Source: Galeruca laticollis
Lineage: Eukaryota; Arthropoda; Insecta; Coleoptera; Chrysomelidae
Direction of reading: 5' to 3'
Assembly (NCBI GenBank): GCA_963921935.1
Contig: OY998175.1
Span: 179,277,262-179,341,261 of the forward strand
Length of the DNA stretch: 64,000 bases
Numbering within the stretch: the stretch's first letter is position 1; every line of letters starts with the position of its first letter. This document shows positions 53,128 through 64,000 of this stretch, piece after piece. The notes beneath the pieces were generated by a model. That model searched no databases. It was not told the DNA's origin and was given only the letters and a program-made list of their open reading frames with translations. The translations under genes and the position numbers were made by a program.

Positions 53128-54030
53128 GTGACCGATATCTTTGTGTTGCCATATGTCAACGCAAGGGTACAATTTGATTATTTCTATAATTATTTTTACA
53201 GGCGGGGTTTTACTTTAGAGGAAGCTCTTCAAATGGGATATGAAGATGATTTAGATGTGGATCCTGAGCCCAATGTTCTAACATATGAAGAATCTGGGGA
53301 TTTTGAGATTGAAAGGAGACAACACTGTCTGAACTATCAGACAGAATAGGGTACCAAAGACCTGTCCTCTTACATCTCCAAAAGTTGTAAGTAAAACAGA
53401 ACAGATAGCAAATTATGTTTCTGCAATGGAAGGAAGTTATGGTATAATATTCATAAGGTGGTTGGACAATAATGCAGTGGCGATTGCTTCAAATGCTTAT
53501 GGTGTTAAGCCTTTGTCTCAAGCAAGAAGATATTTTAAAGCCGAATACAAATATAATCAAGTACCAAGACCGTTTGCCATTAGTGAATGTAATAATGGAG
53601 TGGGTGGAGCTGACCTAAAGGACGGAGATGTCAGCCGATATAGGATTACAATACGTTCGCAAACAAGGTGTTGGGTAATATTTACATAGTTGGTTGATGT
53701 ATAGGTTGTAAATGCTTGAATTATTCATCGATAGTCAGTTGGAACAAAATATCACAACTGGACTTCAGACGTAAAATTGCAAATATATATCTATCTCGAT
53801 GTGGAACTGGACCTCAAGGGGGAGGAAGACCAGCTACATCTAGAAATAGTATTGCTTTGAATAGAGTTAGTGATGATTTAAGATATGATGGAAAAGATCA
53901 TCTTTTGATACCAACCGCATACTAAAAAGAAAAGATGTGCTTGTCATTTATTTATACAATGTGTAGAGACTGTAATGTGGGATTATGTCTAGAATGTAAT
54001 TTTATATTTCACCTAAAATGAATAACATTA
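53128..54030 (+). pseudogene. piggyBac-like transposase with internal deletion
   Basis: A first piece (53128-53349) reads FTLEEALQMGYEDDLD and PEPNVLTYEESGD, like the acidic N-terminus of piggyBac-type transposases. The next frames (53376-53689 and 53716-53925) match the C-terminal part: KW/RWLDNNAVAIASN, PFAISECNNGVGGADL, a QLDFRRKIA motif, VSDDLRYDGKDH and then a Cys-rich zinc tail to about 54020. The middle with two catalytic Asp residues is missing, and frames shift at least twice. A TTAA lies at 53123-53126, five bases ahead of the first piece. A near-palindromic CCATATG block occurs near both ends. Confidence 0.7.
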
Positions 54031-56020
54031 TGGAATAAATGTTTTAAAGTGTATGTGTAGTCATTCTCTGAAATAGTTTGTGTGATGCCATATGACAACG
54101 TGCATTTTTGAAAAAACTAGAAAACTTTTAGGGAAATAATTAAAAAATTTTGTTTATCTTACATCATTGGCGATTAACTTTATCAAAGAAATGATCATTT
54201 TCGAATAAAAAATAAATCGGGCTTTAATGGATTCAGGTAAATGATCCAGTTTTGGCTTTCATTTCAATTTGTTCATATTTGACCTGGCTTATATCATTAT
54301 TTGATATTGTGAGATCATTAAATTCTATTCTATTCAACTTTAATTGTGCGGAAACTCGTACTTAAACTTAAATTGCGTATAGGTTGCAGGATTTAACTAA
54401 AAGTTCCGGTGTTTCGTAAATTAGAATTGAAAATTCACAAAAATATCAAGGTAACAATTTATTGAAAAACATTCAAATATATTTGACATAAATATGGATA
54501 AACAATTGAAAATCTTTTTTAAAAATATTTTTATTACTAGTATTTCAACAAATAGAAATAAATTAAAGTACAGTCATTTGTCATTGGATAATATAAATGG
54601 TAATACTAATCATATTAATAAAAATAAATGATGCATAAAACTACCTGAGTTCTTGAGTTATCCTTCTTAATCTGTTTTTAAAAAAACAAGATAGTTGAAG
54701 AAATTTTTATTTAGTAATTTTGTTTCCTACCTTAACTTCTATCATTCTCCAAATGCACTGTAACTCATTGGTTTTTTGTTGAGATCTGTACATTACATGC
54801 AATATCAATGATCATTTTATCAAAACTTTCTGACAAATTCTAAAAGTTATTCAGATGCATTGTTATATCGTCTAGAGAATACCTCTTTAAAATAGCTTGT
54901 TTTTAGTGGAATAATGTGACTAATTTCTAAAATGTAATTTCTCAAAATAATTTGTGTCATAAAAATACATCAATTGGCAATTTGAGAGAGATTTTTTAGC
55001 AAGTATTATCAAAGAGGAAAAAATAGATTTTCCTTAAATTTGTAACCTGTACAAATTATTTAGTTACAGAGTTTTATACTCTCTAAAAACAAACAGAAAT
55101 TTTCATCTTACTAAATATTTTTATCAAATCAAATACAGTAAGTAGAACCTCAATAACTTAAAAACCACTTTAAGTGAATACATTTTTCTGTTCCATTCCT
55201 CTCAGAGCCTAAAACCTCTTTTATTTCAAATACAAATCCTCTATAATTTCGGCATTGGACCTCAGTAGCAGTAATGTTTTGATGACCTCAATAACTTGAA
55301 GCATCTATCATTTAAAATGAATACAAATGTAAACAAAAAGGTCTGTGTAGAAAGTTTGTTTTTATTGCTTAAACATTTTCGCCTGAAGCTTAAGGAATGT
55401 AACATTAGCTTTTGACCATTCTCCCAAAAATATCATTGAACTTATTGTGACAAAATAAAAATTATCTAAGTGGAATGAGTTCAAAACGAAAACTGAAAAC
55501 ACTTGCAACCAATTCAATATCAATAAGAAATATAGAAGGCAGATAATAATAATCATGTTGGAAAGCCAGGCGGCCATTAAAGTGTTGAGATCTGTAATCA
55601 GTTCTAAAATGTCTTCTTCAGCTCTATAGAAATGTGATGATATTTACCCGATATTTTTTGTTGTTTATTTTATGGCTACTGCTTTGAGGCGCTCACTATC
55701 AACCAATAGTTTGTTACTGTTGAATGGGAATCACTTTAACTTGCAATCATGGTTTATCCATTCAATTATTTGGACATAATTCTGTCATGTGTTCTTCAAC
55801 ACACTGGCAATACTACTCTCTGATTATAAATCAACTTCGACTCCAAACTTTTATCGCTCATCTAGGAAGCTATCTTCGGTATGCACATCAGTGATTACAT
55901 TGCTCATCAACCATTGATGTTTCTAACTTATTGAGGTTCTACTGAGTATAAATTTCATTAACTAATTTATGTGTTGAAAAACAATTCAATTATGTTTACT
56001 TAAAAGTTATTTTTTTTAAA
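54031..56020. other. AT-rich DNA with no recognised gene
   Basis: Only short frames of low complexity occur. If Mff is transcribed through here on the minus strand, part of this may be its 3' untranslated region; an AATAAA on the minus strand lies near 55362. I see no transposon ends. Confidence 0.4.
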
Positions 56021-56062
56021 TATGTATCTTAGATACTTAACACTGTTTACCACCACTAAACC

Positions 56063-56213
56063 AACACACTCACAAATACACTCTCTGACACGTGTTTCGA
56101 TAACCAAGTTGTTGTCTTCAGAGACCGAAAGTAAACTTAGTAACCTACAATTTCTGAAGACGATAACTCAGTTATCGAAACATGAGTCAGAAAGTGTAAT
56201 TGTTAGTGTTTGG
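56063..56213. repeat. Imperfect hairpin repeat (short MITE-like)
   Basis: The left arm (to 56122) and right arm (from 56153) are inverted copies around GTTTCGATAAC / GTTATCGAAAC and TCTTCAGA / TCTGAAGA, with a ~30-base loop. I recall similar dispersed hairpins in beetle transcripts. A 98-residue frame across it is an artefact. Confidence 0.6.
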
Positions 56214-56363
56214 GAAGGGGTGGTAAACAGAATGTTCAGCACCAGCACCCAGTATCATTTCTCTTCCCCAAATTTAATTCCATATTGTTTTTTTTGTCAA
56301 TATTTGAAGGATCACTAGAACTCATCAAATCTATTCTACAGAATATGGTAAACTGAAAACAAT

Positions 56364-56812
56364 TTAATCCCTATTCATCCAAATTATAACTTTCAATAGA
56401 AAATATGCAATTCCAAAACCAACAACGATTTTTTCCTTTTGTAATCTATTAATATTTTCTAATTCTAAAGCCATAATTCTTCTATTTAACTTAGCCATCT
56501 GTCTCCTTAAATGTATCACTTCTTCAGCAGGAGTTAGACCTTCTCCTGCATATAATTGAGTTGACGAATCGTTAAATTGATTTCCTAACTGGAAACTGAC
56601 ATCATTCATTCTAATTTTTGGGGCAGTCTTGACTACAGGCAATTGGTCTTCTTCATTGTAGGGATTTTCATATTCATCTACACCTGGAAAAGGGTATTTG
56701 TCCAAAGTAAGGGTTCGTGGTGGAGTAGCCACTCGAGGTAAGTCATGAGGATAAGGTTCGGTGGGAATAATAGAATTATCATAAACTATTTCTCGAGGTG
56801 GGGCTCTAGTAC
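56364..56812 (-). CDS. Mff: Mitochondrial fission factor (Mff/Tango11), terminal coding exon
   Basis: An acceptor (TTATTTCAG) precedes the exon, which then reads about 148 residues to the stop at 56364. It has an N-terminal Pro-rich stretch with a TPPRTLTLDKYPFPG motif, a middle linker, a coiled coil (RRQMAKLNRRIMALELEN) and a C-terminal membrane anchor (VGFGIAYFLLKVIIW) followed by a short charged end. This matches Mff, a tail-anchored outer-membrane protein of mitochondria and peroxisomes that recruits the fission GTPase Drp1. The reading frame is intact and the only host gene recognised here. Upstream exons must lie at higher coordinates, so the LINE at 57126-59290 is probably in an intron. 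Confidence 0.85.
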
Positions 56813-57125
56813 CTGAAATAAGGAAAAAACTTCGAACATGATATGCCATTATTCTGATATAATAGATGTTTGTATTACTTATAACTACAGTTATTTACAG
56901 TTGTATTTATTACTTTATATTGAAATTATTTAAATAATTGTTAAAATTCTTTAGTACAAATTAGAAATAAATACACGAATTTGTAAACTATCTTTCGGTA
57001 TGCGAATTTAACTGTATTACCCAAAACTATCAATTTGCTATGTTGTATATCGTCGGGAAAAGTGCAAAACCTCGTATATGTGTCTTACATAATTTAAGAG
57101 AAAATAAAAAAAAACTACCTAAATT

Positions 57126-59290
57126 TAGATGAAATTGTTACAGTATTGTTTTTTGGCATATTTTTTGAACTACATTGACTTGCATAATTACGGTTGGGAA
57201 AATTATTTTAAAATTAATGATGTTAATAAATTAGCAAAATCATTAATGAACACTTTGCAAAACTTAATAAAACAAAATACCAAAGAAATTAAAATAAAAC
57301 GAACAGATATAAAACGTAAAAAATGGATAACAAAGGGGCTTATCACTTCAATCAACAGAAGAAATGAATTACACAGAGAACATAAAGAACATCCCGATGA
57401 TATTGATAAAAAGAATCAATATCATTACTACCGGAATTATGTTAATAGACTCATAAAAATAAATAAGGTCAATTTTTACAAGAGTGAAATATATAAAAAT
57501 AAAAATTATTCTAAAAATTGTAAACTCAACAAAAACAAAAAAGTCTGAGACTGTAAAACAAATACTTACAAAAGACAATAAATTAATATCTGATGAAAAA
57601 TCAATCGCAACAGTTTTCAATGAATATTTTGTCGATGTTGGTGAAACATATGCTGATAAAATAGAGAAACCATCTGGACCCCTACGAAAAAGAACCTCCA
57701 TAGGAAATAGTTTGTTTCTAGAGTCCGTAACAGAAAAATAAATACTAAACATAATAAATTCATTGAAAATAAATAAATCTCCAGGCATAGACAATATCAC
57801 TGCAGATACTTTGCAAGCAGTATCAGTAGAAATATCTAAACAACTACAACATTTAATAAATCAAATATATAGAACTGGTACATGTCCTGCAGAGTTCAAA
57901 ATGTCGATAGTAACTCCAGTATTCAAAAAAGGGGATAAATGTATAACATCCAACTACCGCCCAATTTCTTTGATTACATCAATTGCTAAAGTGTTTGAAA
58001 AGACATTCAAAAGTAGATTAAGCAACTTCTTTATTAAAAATAGTATAATTTCGCCCTTACAATTTGGTTTTAGAGAAAATTTGTCTACTAATGATGCTAT
58101 TTCGAAGCTAGTCGGAGGTATTTACACATTATTGGATGAGAGTAAACCAACAGCTTGTGTGTTTCTGGATCTTGCAAAGGTGTTTGACACTGTAAGTCAT
58201 GCGCAGTTGTTGGATGCCTTGCGGGACGCAGGTATACGAGGTATAGCATTGGGGCTTATGGCAAGTTATCTAAATTGTCGTAAACAACGTGTGAAAATAG
58301 GCAGAGTGCTTAGTGAAGAAAAAAATATCAAATTTGGGGTACCACAGGGGACAGTACTTGGACCACTATTATTCTCCCTATATATTAATAATCTACTTAC
58401 TTCTCATAAAAGTACGGGACAGATTATCAGTTTCGCAGATGACACTGCCATTCTGTATAGTGCCGAAAATTGGGATGAGCTAAAAAGGAAAATGGAAACT
58501 GATTTGAAACGTATAGTAAACTGGCTCAATCACAAATTACTTACAATGAATTTTGAAAAAACATTTTACGTACCTTTTTCGAGTTACAATGTAAACCTAC
58601 CCCTATTTCGAGAACTAACTTTGGATGATGAAGATTTAAGGAAAACAATAAGACACACTGACAAAATAAGATATTTGGGTGTTATTATTGACTCTCATCT
58701 CAGGTGGGACCAACAAATTAATGAAATTACCAAAAGCCTCAGTTTATTGACATACAAATTTAAATGCCTGAACAAAATATTAGATACTGCACACCTCAAA
58801 GTTTTGTACAGTGCTCTTGTGGAGTCCAGACTAAGGTACGGTATCCTTAGTTGGGGTGGTGCATTATACACCCATCTCAGGAAATTGGATATTCTCCAGA
58901 AAAAAAATTTGAAAATAACTTACAGAAAGGAATATGTTTACTCCTCTAAAAAAAATTCGTGGACGCAGGTGTCCTCAGTCTGGGAAAGTTGTACTTGCAC
59001 AGTGTTGTCATCTTTATTTATAAAAACAGAACATCTCTTTTAGAATTATCACATGATTATCTTACAAGAAATAAAACAAATTTATATGTACAGGTTGCTA
59101 CATCGAGAAAAAGAGTAGGACAACGCTGTTTTACTTACTTAGCAAGCAGATTTTTCAATTTCCTAGACGAAACGTACAAGAATTATATACTGCACATAAA
59201 TTCAGTTTCAATGATAAAAAAAATATTCAAAGAGTATCTTCTGAATTTGGAGATAGATATTGTTATACAATTCATCGAAAGCAAATCGTG
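57126..59290 (+). pseudogene. CR1/L2-like LINE ORF2, 5'-truncated
   Basis: The endonuclease is absent; the copy starts with the linker that precedes RT (WITKGL...NRRNELHREHK). RT motifs are KSPGIDNI, TPVFKKGD, YRPISLI, FRENLSTNDAI, FLDLAKVFDTVSH, GVPQGTVLGPLLFSLYIN and the catalytic FADD box near 58437. The thumb ends in a conserved YGILSWGG stretch and an IFKEYLL tail. Defects are a frameshift near 57500, a TAA at 57739-57741 and a frameshift near 58960. Target-primed copying with 5' truncation explains the missing start. The exact clade is not certain. Confidence 0.8.
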
Positions 59291-59499
59291 ATATTTAAAT
59301 TCCACTGGTTGTTTCACAAAGTAAAAAAAAATAAATCTTTTCAATTTCAATTGTCTATGCACAGTATGCTTGTAATATTGTTTCATGATGATGATGAAAC
59401 TGTATGTTGGTTTATTAGACAAGAAGTAATTGGCCATGCGCAACCTACGGGTTCTAATGGGTCTTCTCAATGTTTACAATCCTAATCAATATTCTATTG

Positions 59500-60060
59500 T
59501 TATCATTATGAAAATTTATTGTAATATTTGAAATTTGGAAAAAATAAACATTATTATTACATTACTGATGTAACTTTACGAGTTTTGTTTGTTTCATTTT
59601 ATATTTGTCAAATAGCGTCATATAATTTCTTTGGAAACGAGAACGTGTACTTAAAAATTGTTCTAACTAGGATTACATTTATTAAAATATATTGTATTAA
59701 ATCAAAAGTATCTATGTTTATTAAAAATATGAGCATTGAACGAACCCAACGAAAATCCTAAATATTAACTCTTGAAGAACTAGATTTTTCAAAATTAGCA
59801 ATAATATTAAGATGTAGATGGTCATACTTCTCTTTTTTATTTTTTGACTGAGATTTGTATAACAAAGGAAAATCTAGAGATAGTTAATTGTGGAGAGTCT
59901 TTCTCTTTAGTAATGCTTTATAATTATGACTTATGATATCACAAGAGCTAAAATTGTAATGCTTCATAATTATCACTTATCATATCACAAGAGCTAAAAT
60001 TATTTCCGAAAATTGTTTTGCGGCCACGAATATTTTGAAAATTATCCCTCAAAGACGAGG
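59500..60060. repeat. AT-rich spacer with a 47-bp tandem duplication
   Basis: The block TAATGCTTTATAATTATGAC to CACAAGAGCTAAAATT (from 59911) is repeated with a few changes from 59958. Nothing else is recognised here. Confidence 0.6.
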
Positions 60061-60740
60061 GATGGAATACAGAATACTATGACAAATAGTGTCAAAAACT
60101 TTCGAATAGTCAAAAAGTAGTAGTATTGTATGTATATTTGATTTTAGAGATCGTATAAGTTGCACAGCTGTTGACAAATCTATTAACTTGGATTACAAAC
60201 GGCAAAAATTTGCAAAATTGACGCCTTATTAAAAATTGGATTGGAAGAAGAACAAAGTTATTGAATTATCGAATAATAAGCAAAAGAATACTGAAACGAA
60301 TTTAATGTTTATAAGAATTATTAATATTAAAAACACAATTATTATAAATGATTGTGCGCTGGCTTGAATTCGTGGTTTGCATCTGGGTACTGCCTGATTT
60401 ATGTTCTGTTTTATCATGTGTTATACTCTGATCATAATTAAACTTGCAGATCCAAACCACGAATTCAAGCCAGCCCACAACCATTTATAATAATTGTGTT
60501 TTTAATACTAATAATTCTTATAATAATTAAATTTGTTTTAGTATCCAATAACCTTGTTCTTCTTCCAGACCAATTATTAATAAGGCGTCTATTTTGCCGT
60601 TTATAATCCAAGTTAATAGATTTGTCAACAGCTGTGCAACTTATACGATCTCTAAAATCCTATATACATACAATACTACTACCTCTTGACTATTCGAAAG
60701 CTTTTCGACACTATTTGTCATAGTATTCTGAATTCCATAC
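60061..60740. mobile_element. Long foldback palindrome
   Basis: The left arm (60061-60385) and right arm (60448-60740) are inverted copies with small substitutions and indels, around a loop of ~62 bases. Matching points include GGAATACAGAATACTATGAC with its complement near 60720, and GAATTCGTGGTTTG with its complement near 60460. No coding frame is seen. This could be a foldback (FB-like) element or two inverted MITEs. Confidence 0.8.
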
Positions 60741-60757
60741 TACATTTTGTTGAATTT

Positions 60758-61507
60758 TGTAACCGTCTTAACCGTTCGGTACAAAGTTTTCCAAAGTTCC
60801 TTGGATGGAACAAGGATGACTTGTGAAATACTATTACTTGGAACGATTGTGTCACTAAGCTGAAATCACCCGGCCTTATGACTCTCCTCAGGTTGTGAAT
60901 TCGGCCTCAGTTACACTATTTTTTATTACCTCAATTGGGATAAGGTGAATCAATAAACAAAATTTCGGGACAAATGGATTTATTTGACACAAAAATAAAT
61001 TTACATAAGCCATATATTCTCAATACAATACGAATAACAATCAGTTATTACAATAAAAATGTACAACTCATGATTTTATATCTACCGATAATAAGTTAGG
61101 GACTTATCTTGGGAAGACTCGGGACGTACAGCTCGCAACAGTATCCACGGGTTCTTAAGCCGTCGGTGTCTGGACTGACGACTTCTGGGGTCAATCGGCT
61201 AAGCGGTGTGGTACGGTACAGGGCGGTAGAGTACGTCGGGTACGTAAGGTACGTAGGGGCTGCAGAGCAGCAAGAAGAATTAAAATCACACACAAAGTTA
61301 TCATAACTGAATATTAATATTTGCTTCTCAGCGAAGAATGGTAAAAGAGAGGGAATTCGACTTGAATCGTCGTTTAAATAGCCATACGACGCATTCTTAA
61401 CACATTGAAATTAAATGAATTAGAATTAGAGGTGGGAGTAGCTGACGAATAAGAAACGCTCCAAAATCATTAATGTAAACAGAAACATGTCTCAGCGACA
61501 TGTTACA
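60758..61507 (-). repeat. Probable LTR, minus strand
   Basis: Plus-strand ends are TGTAAC and GTTACA, a perfect 6-base inverted pair. On the minus strand a GGAGAGGGGG polypurine run (61508-61517) directly precedes the TGTAACATG start, as before a 3' LTR. A minus-strand AATAAA lies near 60978. No second copy or pol is visible in the window, so it may be solo or belong to an element that continues to the right. Confidence 0.5.
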
Positions 61508-61517
61508 CCCCCTCTCC

Positions 61518-62940
61518 TCGGAGAAAAAAGAAATTCGAAGAATTACTTTTTTTGTAAACCCTAACAGCCTACAAAGAAAAGTAGCCAAAACAACAGGAAT
61601 GTGGTGACCATATAAAGGAATATGTAGTAGTGCTTACAAATTAAAGGAAACAAATAAGAAATGAAAAGAGGATAAGATCAAAAAGGAGAAAAATAAGAAG
61701 AAGAAAGGAACATATTCAATGAATGTCCAAAAATTGTTGCTTTCTAATTTAAGACTTCAATTCATTTTGAAAACTTAACAAAAGTAAAAATATAATAGGT
61801 GCTTATGCTTATTATCAATAATAATAATTGCAGTTTAAATGCAAATATGCTCGAAAAAATGTAAACAAAATGCAATAAGCAATTATAATAGGAGTACATT
61901 CATATTAACAAAAAATTTATCAAAAATTAAGCGATATCAGTAATTGGTAACGTACTGAGATTCTAAAACAACCGAAATATTAAATTAGAGGGGTAGCCTC
62001 TACCAAAATATGAGACGATAAACGCCAAAAAAAATTATAGGAGTAACCTCCACTTAGAATATGAAATGCTTATCACTTTAGCAAAATATCCAAGAAAAAA
62101 TTAGAGAGGTGGCCTCTAATAAAATATGAAATGAACATCTCAACGATATGACAAGAAAATAACTATATTCCTCGCCTACAAAAAAATAATCACTAAATGT
62201 GATATAGAGTGGTTAAAGTACACTAACCTCAAAAGAAAAAACTAAAACAATCAAAAAGAAATAAGGGAGAAGTATTAGGAGAGCAAGACCAATTCAGAGT
62301 CATAGATGGGTGAGGACATCAATCATGCAGGAAAAACATCGCGAGAGATGTTAATCGCGTCGTGGTTATTTATTCCACATAATCAACTTCGCATTCCTAC
62401 AATTACCGAAGTGTAGACATGATCGTCCAACAACTACATTCCTTGCAACTGAAAAAAAGGAATTAGCAAAATCAAATGAGAAAAGAAAAATAAAAAAACG
62501 AAGAAATTTTTGAGCAAGCTCGGCTAATTAACGAACCCAGCGTTATGTGGAAATACCAACAACTAAAATGTAAATTTCCAAAGAGAAAAAATGACTGGAT
62601 CTCTAGATCTATAACACCGTGATGCAATGCCCATGTGACACATCCCTCCAGTGCGATAACATGACGTCATCGAACCACCCTTTTGGAAAAACGGTGTCCC
62701 GTAGGTACGATACGGAATGATGACACACCTCTGAAATTCAGTTTTCCACTTAAAGATGTCTAGCATCACGCCTGTCACAGAACTAGTCCTTAACAAAAAA
62801 ACAAAATCACGGAAATCTTTTTAAACGGGAAAGCGAAAACCTCCAAAAATTCCGTCATGGGAATGCTATTGCCAGATATTGTTTTATAAAAATAATTAAT
62901 TAAAAAATAAACGGTTTTAAAGATTAAAACTAACTTTTCC
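61518..62940. other. Unassigned AT-rich DNA, possibly internal to an LTR element
   Basis: If 60758-61507 is a 3' LTR, this would be the internal 3' region, but no pol or env motifs are recognised. Three short inverted repeats (about 61985, 62035 and 62101) recur at ~55-65 base spacing with a shared AATATGA after each. Confidence 0.35.
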
Positions 62941-62950
62941 GCATCTGTGG

Positions 62951-64000
62951 CCCTGAACAATATTCTATCATAAAATAGTTACTTGTATAACTTCGGGGGA
63001 TGTATCGTGCTATCAAACCGAAATTTCTTCAATAATAACCAAAAATTTAGTATATCTGGATTTATAGGACGCGCTGTACTCGCTCTAGTCAACTGAAAAT
63101 CAATAGGGTACATCTGTGAGACACCTTGAACAAAATTGATCAATCTCTGGAGGCTGTATCGTGCTAACAAACTGAAAATTCTCCAAAAATGACAAAAATA
63201 TCGTACTTAAGGTACTGTAGAACCTGTTGTATTAACTCTGGTGAGCTGAAAATTGATAGGGTTCATCAGTGAGATGTCCTGAATAATATACAATCATAAA
63301 ATTGGTGACATGTTGAACTCCGGAAGCTGTATCGTGCTAACAAACTGAAATTTCTCAAAAAATTATAAAATGTCGTACTTCAAGTACCATAGCACCCGTT
63401 GTACTGGCTCTGGTGAGCTGAAAATCAATAGGGTTCATCTGGGACATGTCCTTAACAATATTCAATCATAAAATTGCTGACTTATGGCACTCCGGAGGCT
63501 GTATCGTGCTATCAAGACATGTAAGGAAAAGTGGTCGACAACGACGACGACATACACACAGGATTTTTTTTCTAAAAACCGTTTTTTCGTGTTGTTGTTG
63601 ATGGAAAACGTAAAAATTCCAACTTTTTTGGGGTAAACCAATACTTTTCTCGCATATAGATAGGTTGGGCGGAAAAGTAATAAAAAAATAAACGGTGAGA
63701 TGACCTGAACAATATTCTATCATAAAATTGTCACTTGTATACACTTCGGGGGATGGATCGTGCTAACAAACCGAAATTTCTCCAAAAATAACCAAAAATG
63801 TAGTATATCTGGATTTATAGAACCCGCTGTACCTACTCGCTCTAGTCAGCTGAAAATCAATAGGGTACATCTGTGAGACACCTTGAAAAATATACGATTA
63901 TGAAATTGGCCACTTGTACACACTCCGGAGGCTGTATTGTACTAAACCCGAAATTTCTCCAAAAAGGACAAAAATGTGGCACTTCAGGTACCATAGCACC
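62951..64000. repeat. Satellite array with ~172 bp monomers
   Basis: Monomers can be anchored at about 62951, 63124, 63277, 63449, 63703 and 63880. Spacings are 173, 153, 172, 254 (holding an insertion) and 177. Shared blocks are CTGTATCGTGCTA.CAAAC, GAAATTTCTCCAAAAA and GCTGAAAATCAATAGGGT. Two monomer types alternate in part: one has CTTCGGGGGATG and GGATTTATAG, the other CTCCGGAGGCTG and GGTACCATAG. The array continues past the window edge. Confidence 0.85.
63519..63694. other. Insertion replacing part of a satellite monomer
   Basis: About 176 bases unrelated to the satellite, with CGACGACGAC and T-rich runs, sit after the first 70 bases of one monomer. The insert ends in AAAAAATAAACGG, which also occurs just before the first monomer at about 62905, so both may share a junction with other repeats. 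Confidence 0.5.

Noticed and set aside
56022..56318. 98-residue plus-strand frame
   Set aside because: It spans the hairpin repeat and has low-complexity composition.
61096..61306. Two 65-residue frames on opposite strands
   Set aside because: They overlap fully within the putative LTR and neither has a recognisable motif.

Overview
The window looks like AT-rich, intergenic-to-intronic DNA from an insect nuclear genome. Three things point there: insect-type transposons of many classes, a metazoan mitochondrial fission factor exon, and primer-binding sites matching arthropod tRNA-Lys and tRNA-Arg. A dispersed hairpin repeat at 56063-56213 resembles one I associate with leaf beetles; that host guess is weak. 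There is no sign of bacterial gene organisation.

Layout, left to right. 1-3512: minus-strand mag-like Ty3/Gypsy element running off the left edge, with stops in its integrase. 3424-6165: two unrelated families of ~292-300 bp tandem repeats, the second arranged head-to-head. 6177-16862: a very young Ty3/Gypsy element with 1.9 kb LTRs, lying between two (TA)n tracts and preceded by a deleted tandem copy that shares its LTR. 16863-20560: two minus-strand LINE remnants (RTE-like, then R1/LOA-like). 20565-21640: broken IS630-Tc1-mariner transposase. 23600-26165: heavily decayed jockey-like LINE. 27971-35733: nested PIF/Harbinger-like remnants interrupted by an apparently intact mdg1/412-like Ty3/Gypsy element (28947-35262) with a 4-bp target duplication and a small membrane-protein ORF ahead of gag. 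35880-36944: LINE reverse-transcriptase fragment. 36945-38760: broken minus-strand copy of a chuvirus-like glycoprotein. 38985-39770: MADF/BESS-type pseudogene. 39835-45160: nearly complete I-clade LINE with three frameshifts. 45190-49560: PIF/Harbinger transposase pseudogene split by a 3.6 kb terminal-inverted-repeat element carrying FLYWCH/MULE-like and DUF4806-like exons. 49901-51782: P-element/THAP9-like gene with two phase-consistent introns. 52439-54030: a TTAA-flanked MITE and a piggyBac remnant. 56364-56812: terminal exon of the host gene Mff (minus strand). 57126-59290: CR1/L2-like LINE without endonuclease. 60061-60740: long foldback palindrome. 60758-61507: probable minus-strand LTR. 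62951-64000: satellite with ~172 bp monomers.

Most coding sequence therefore belongs to mobile elements of very different ages. Two LTR elements look recent and have open gag and pol frames; almost everything else is broken. Mff is the only recognised host gene, and only its last coding exon is seen. The least ordinary items are the shared-LTR tandem at the (TA)n site, the AAATTTT gag-pol frameshift site, the predicted myristoylated membrane ORF in the mdg1-like leader, the FLYWCH/DUF4806 inverted-repeat element and the endogenous glycoprotein.
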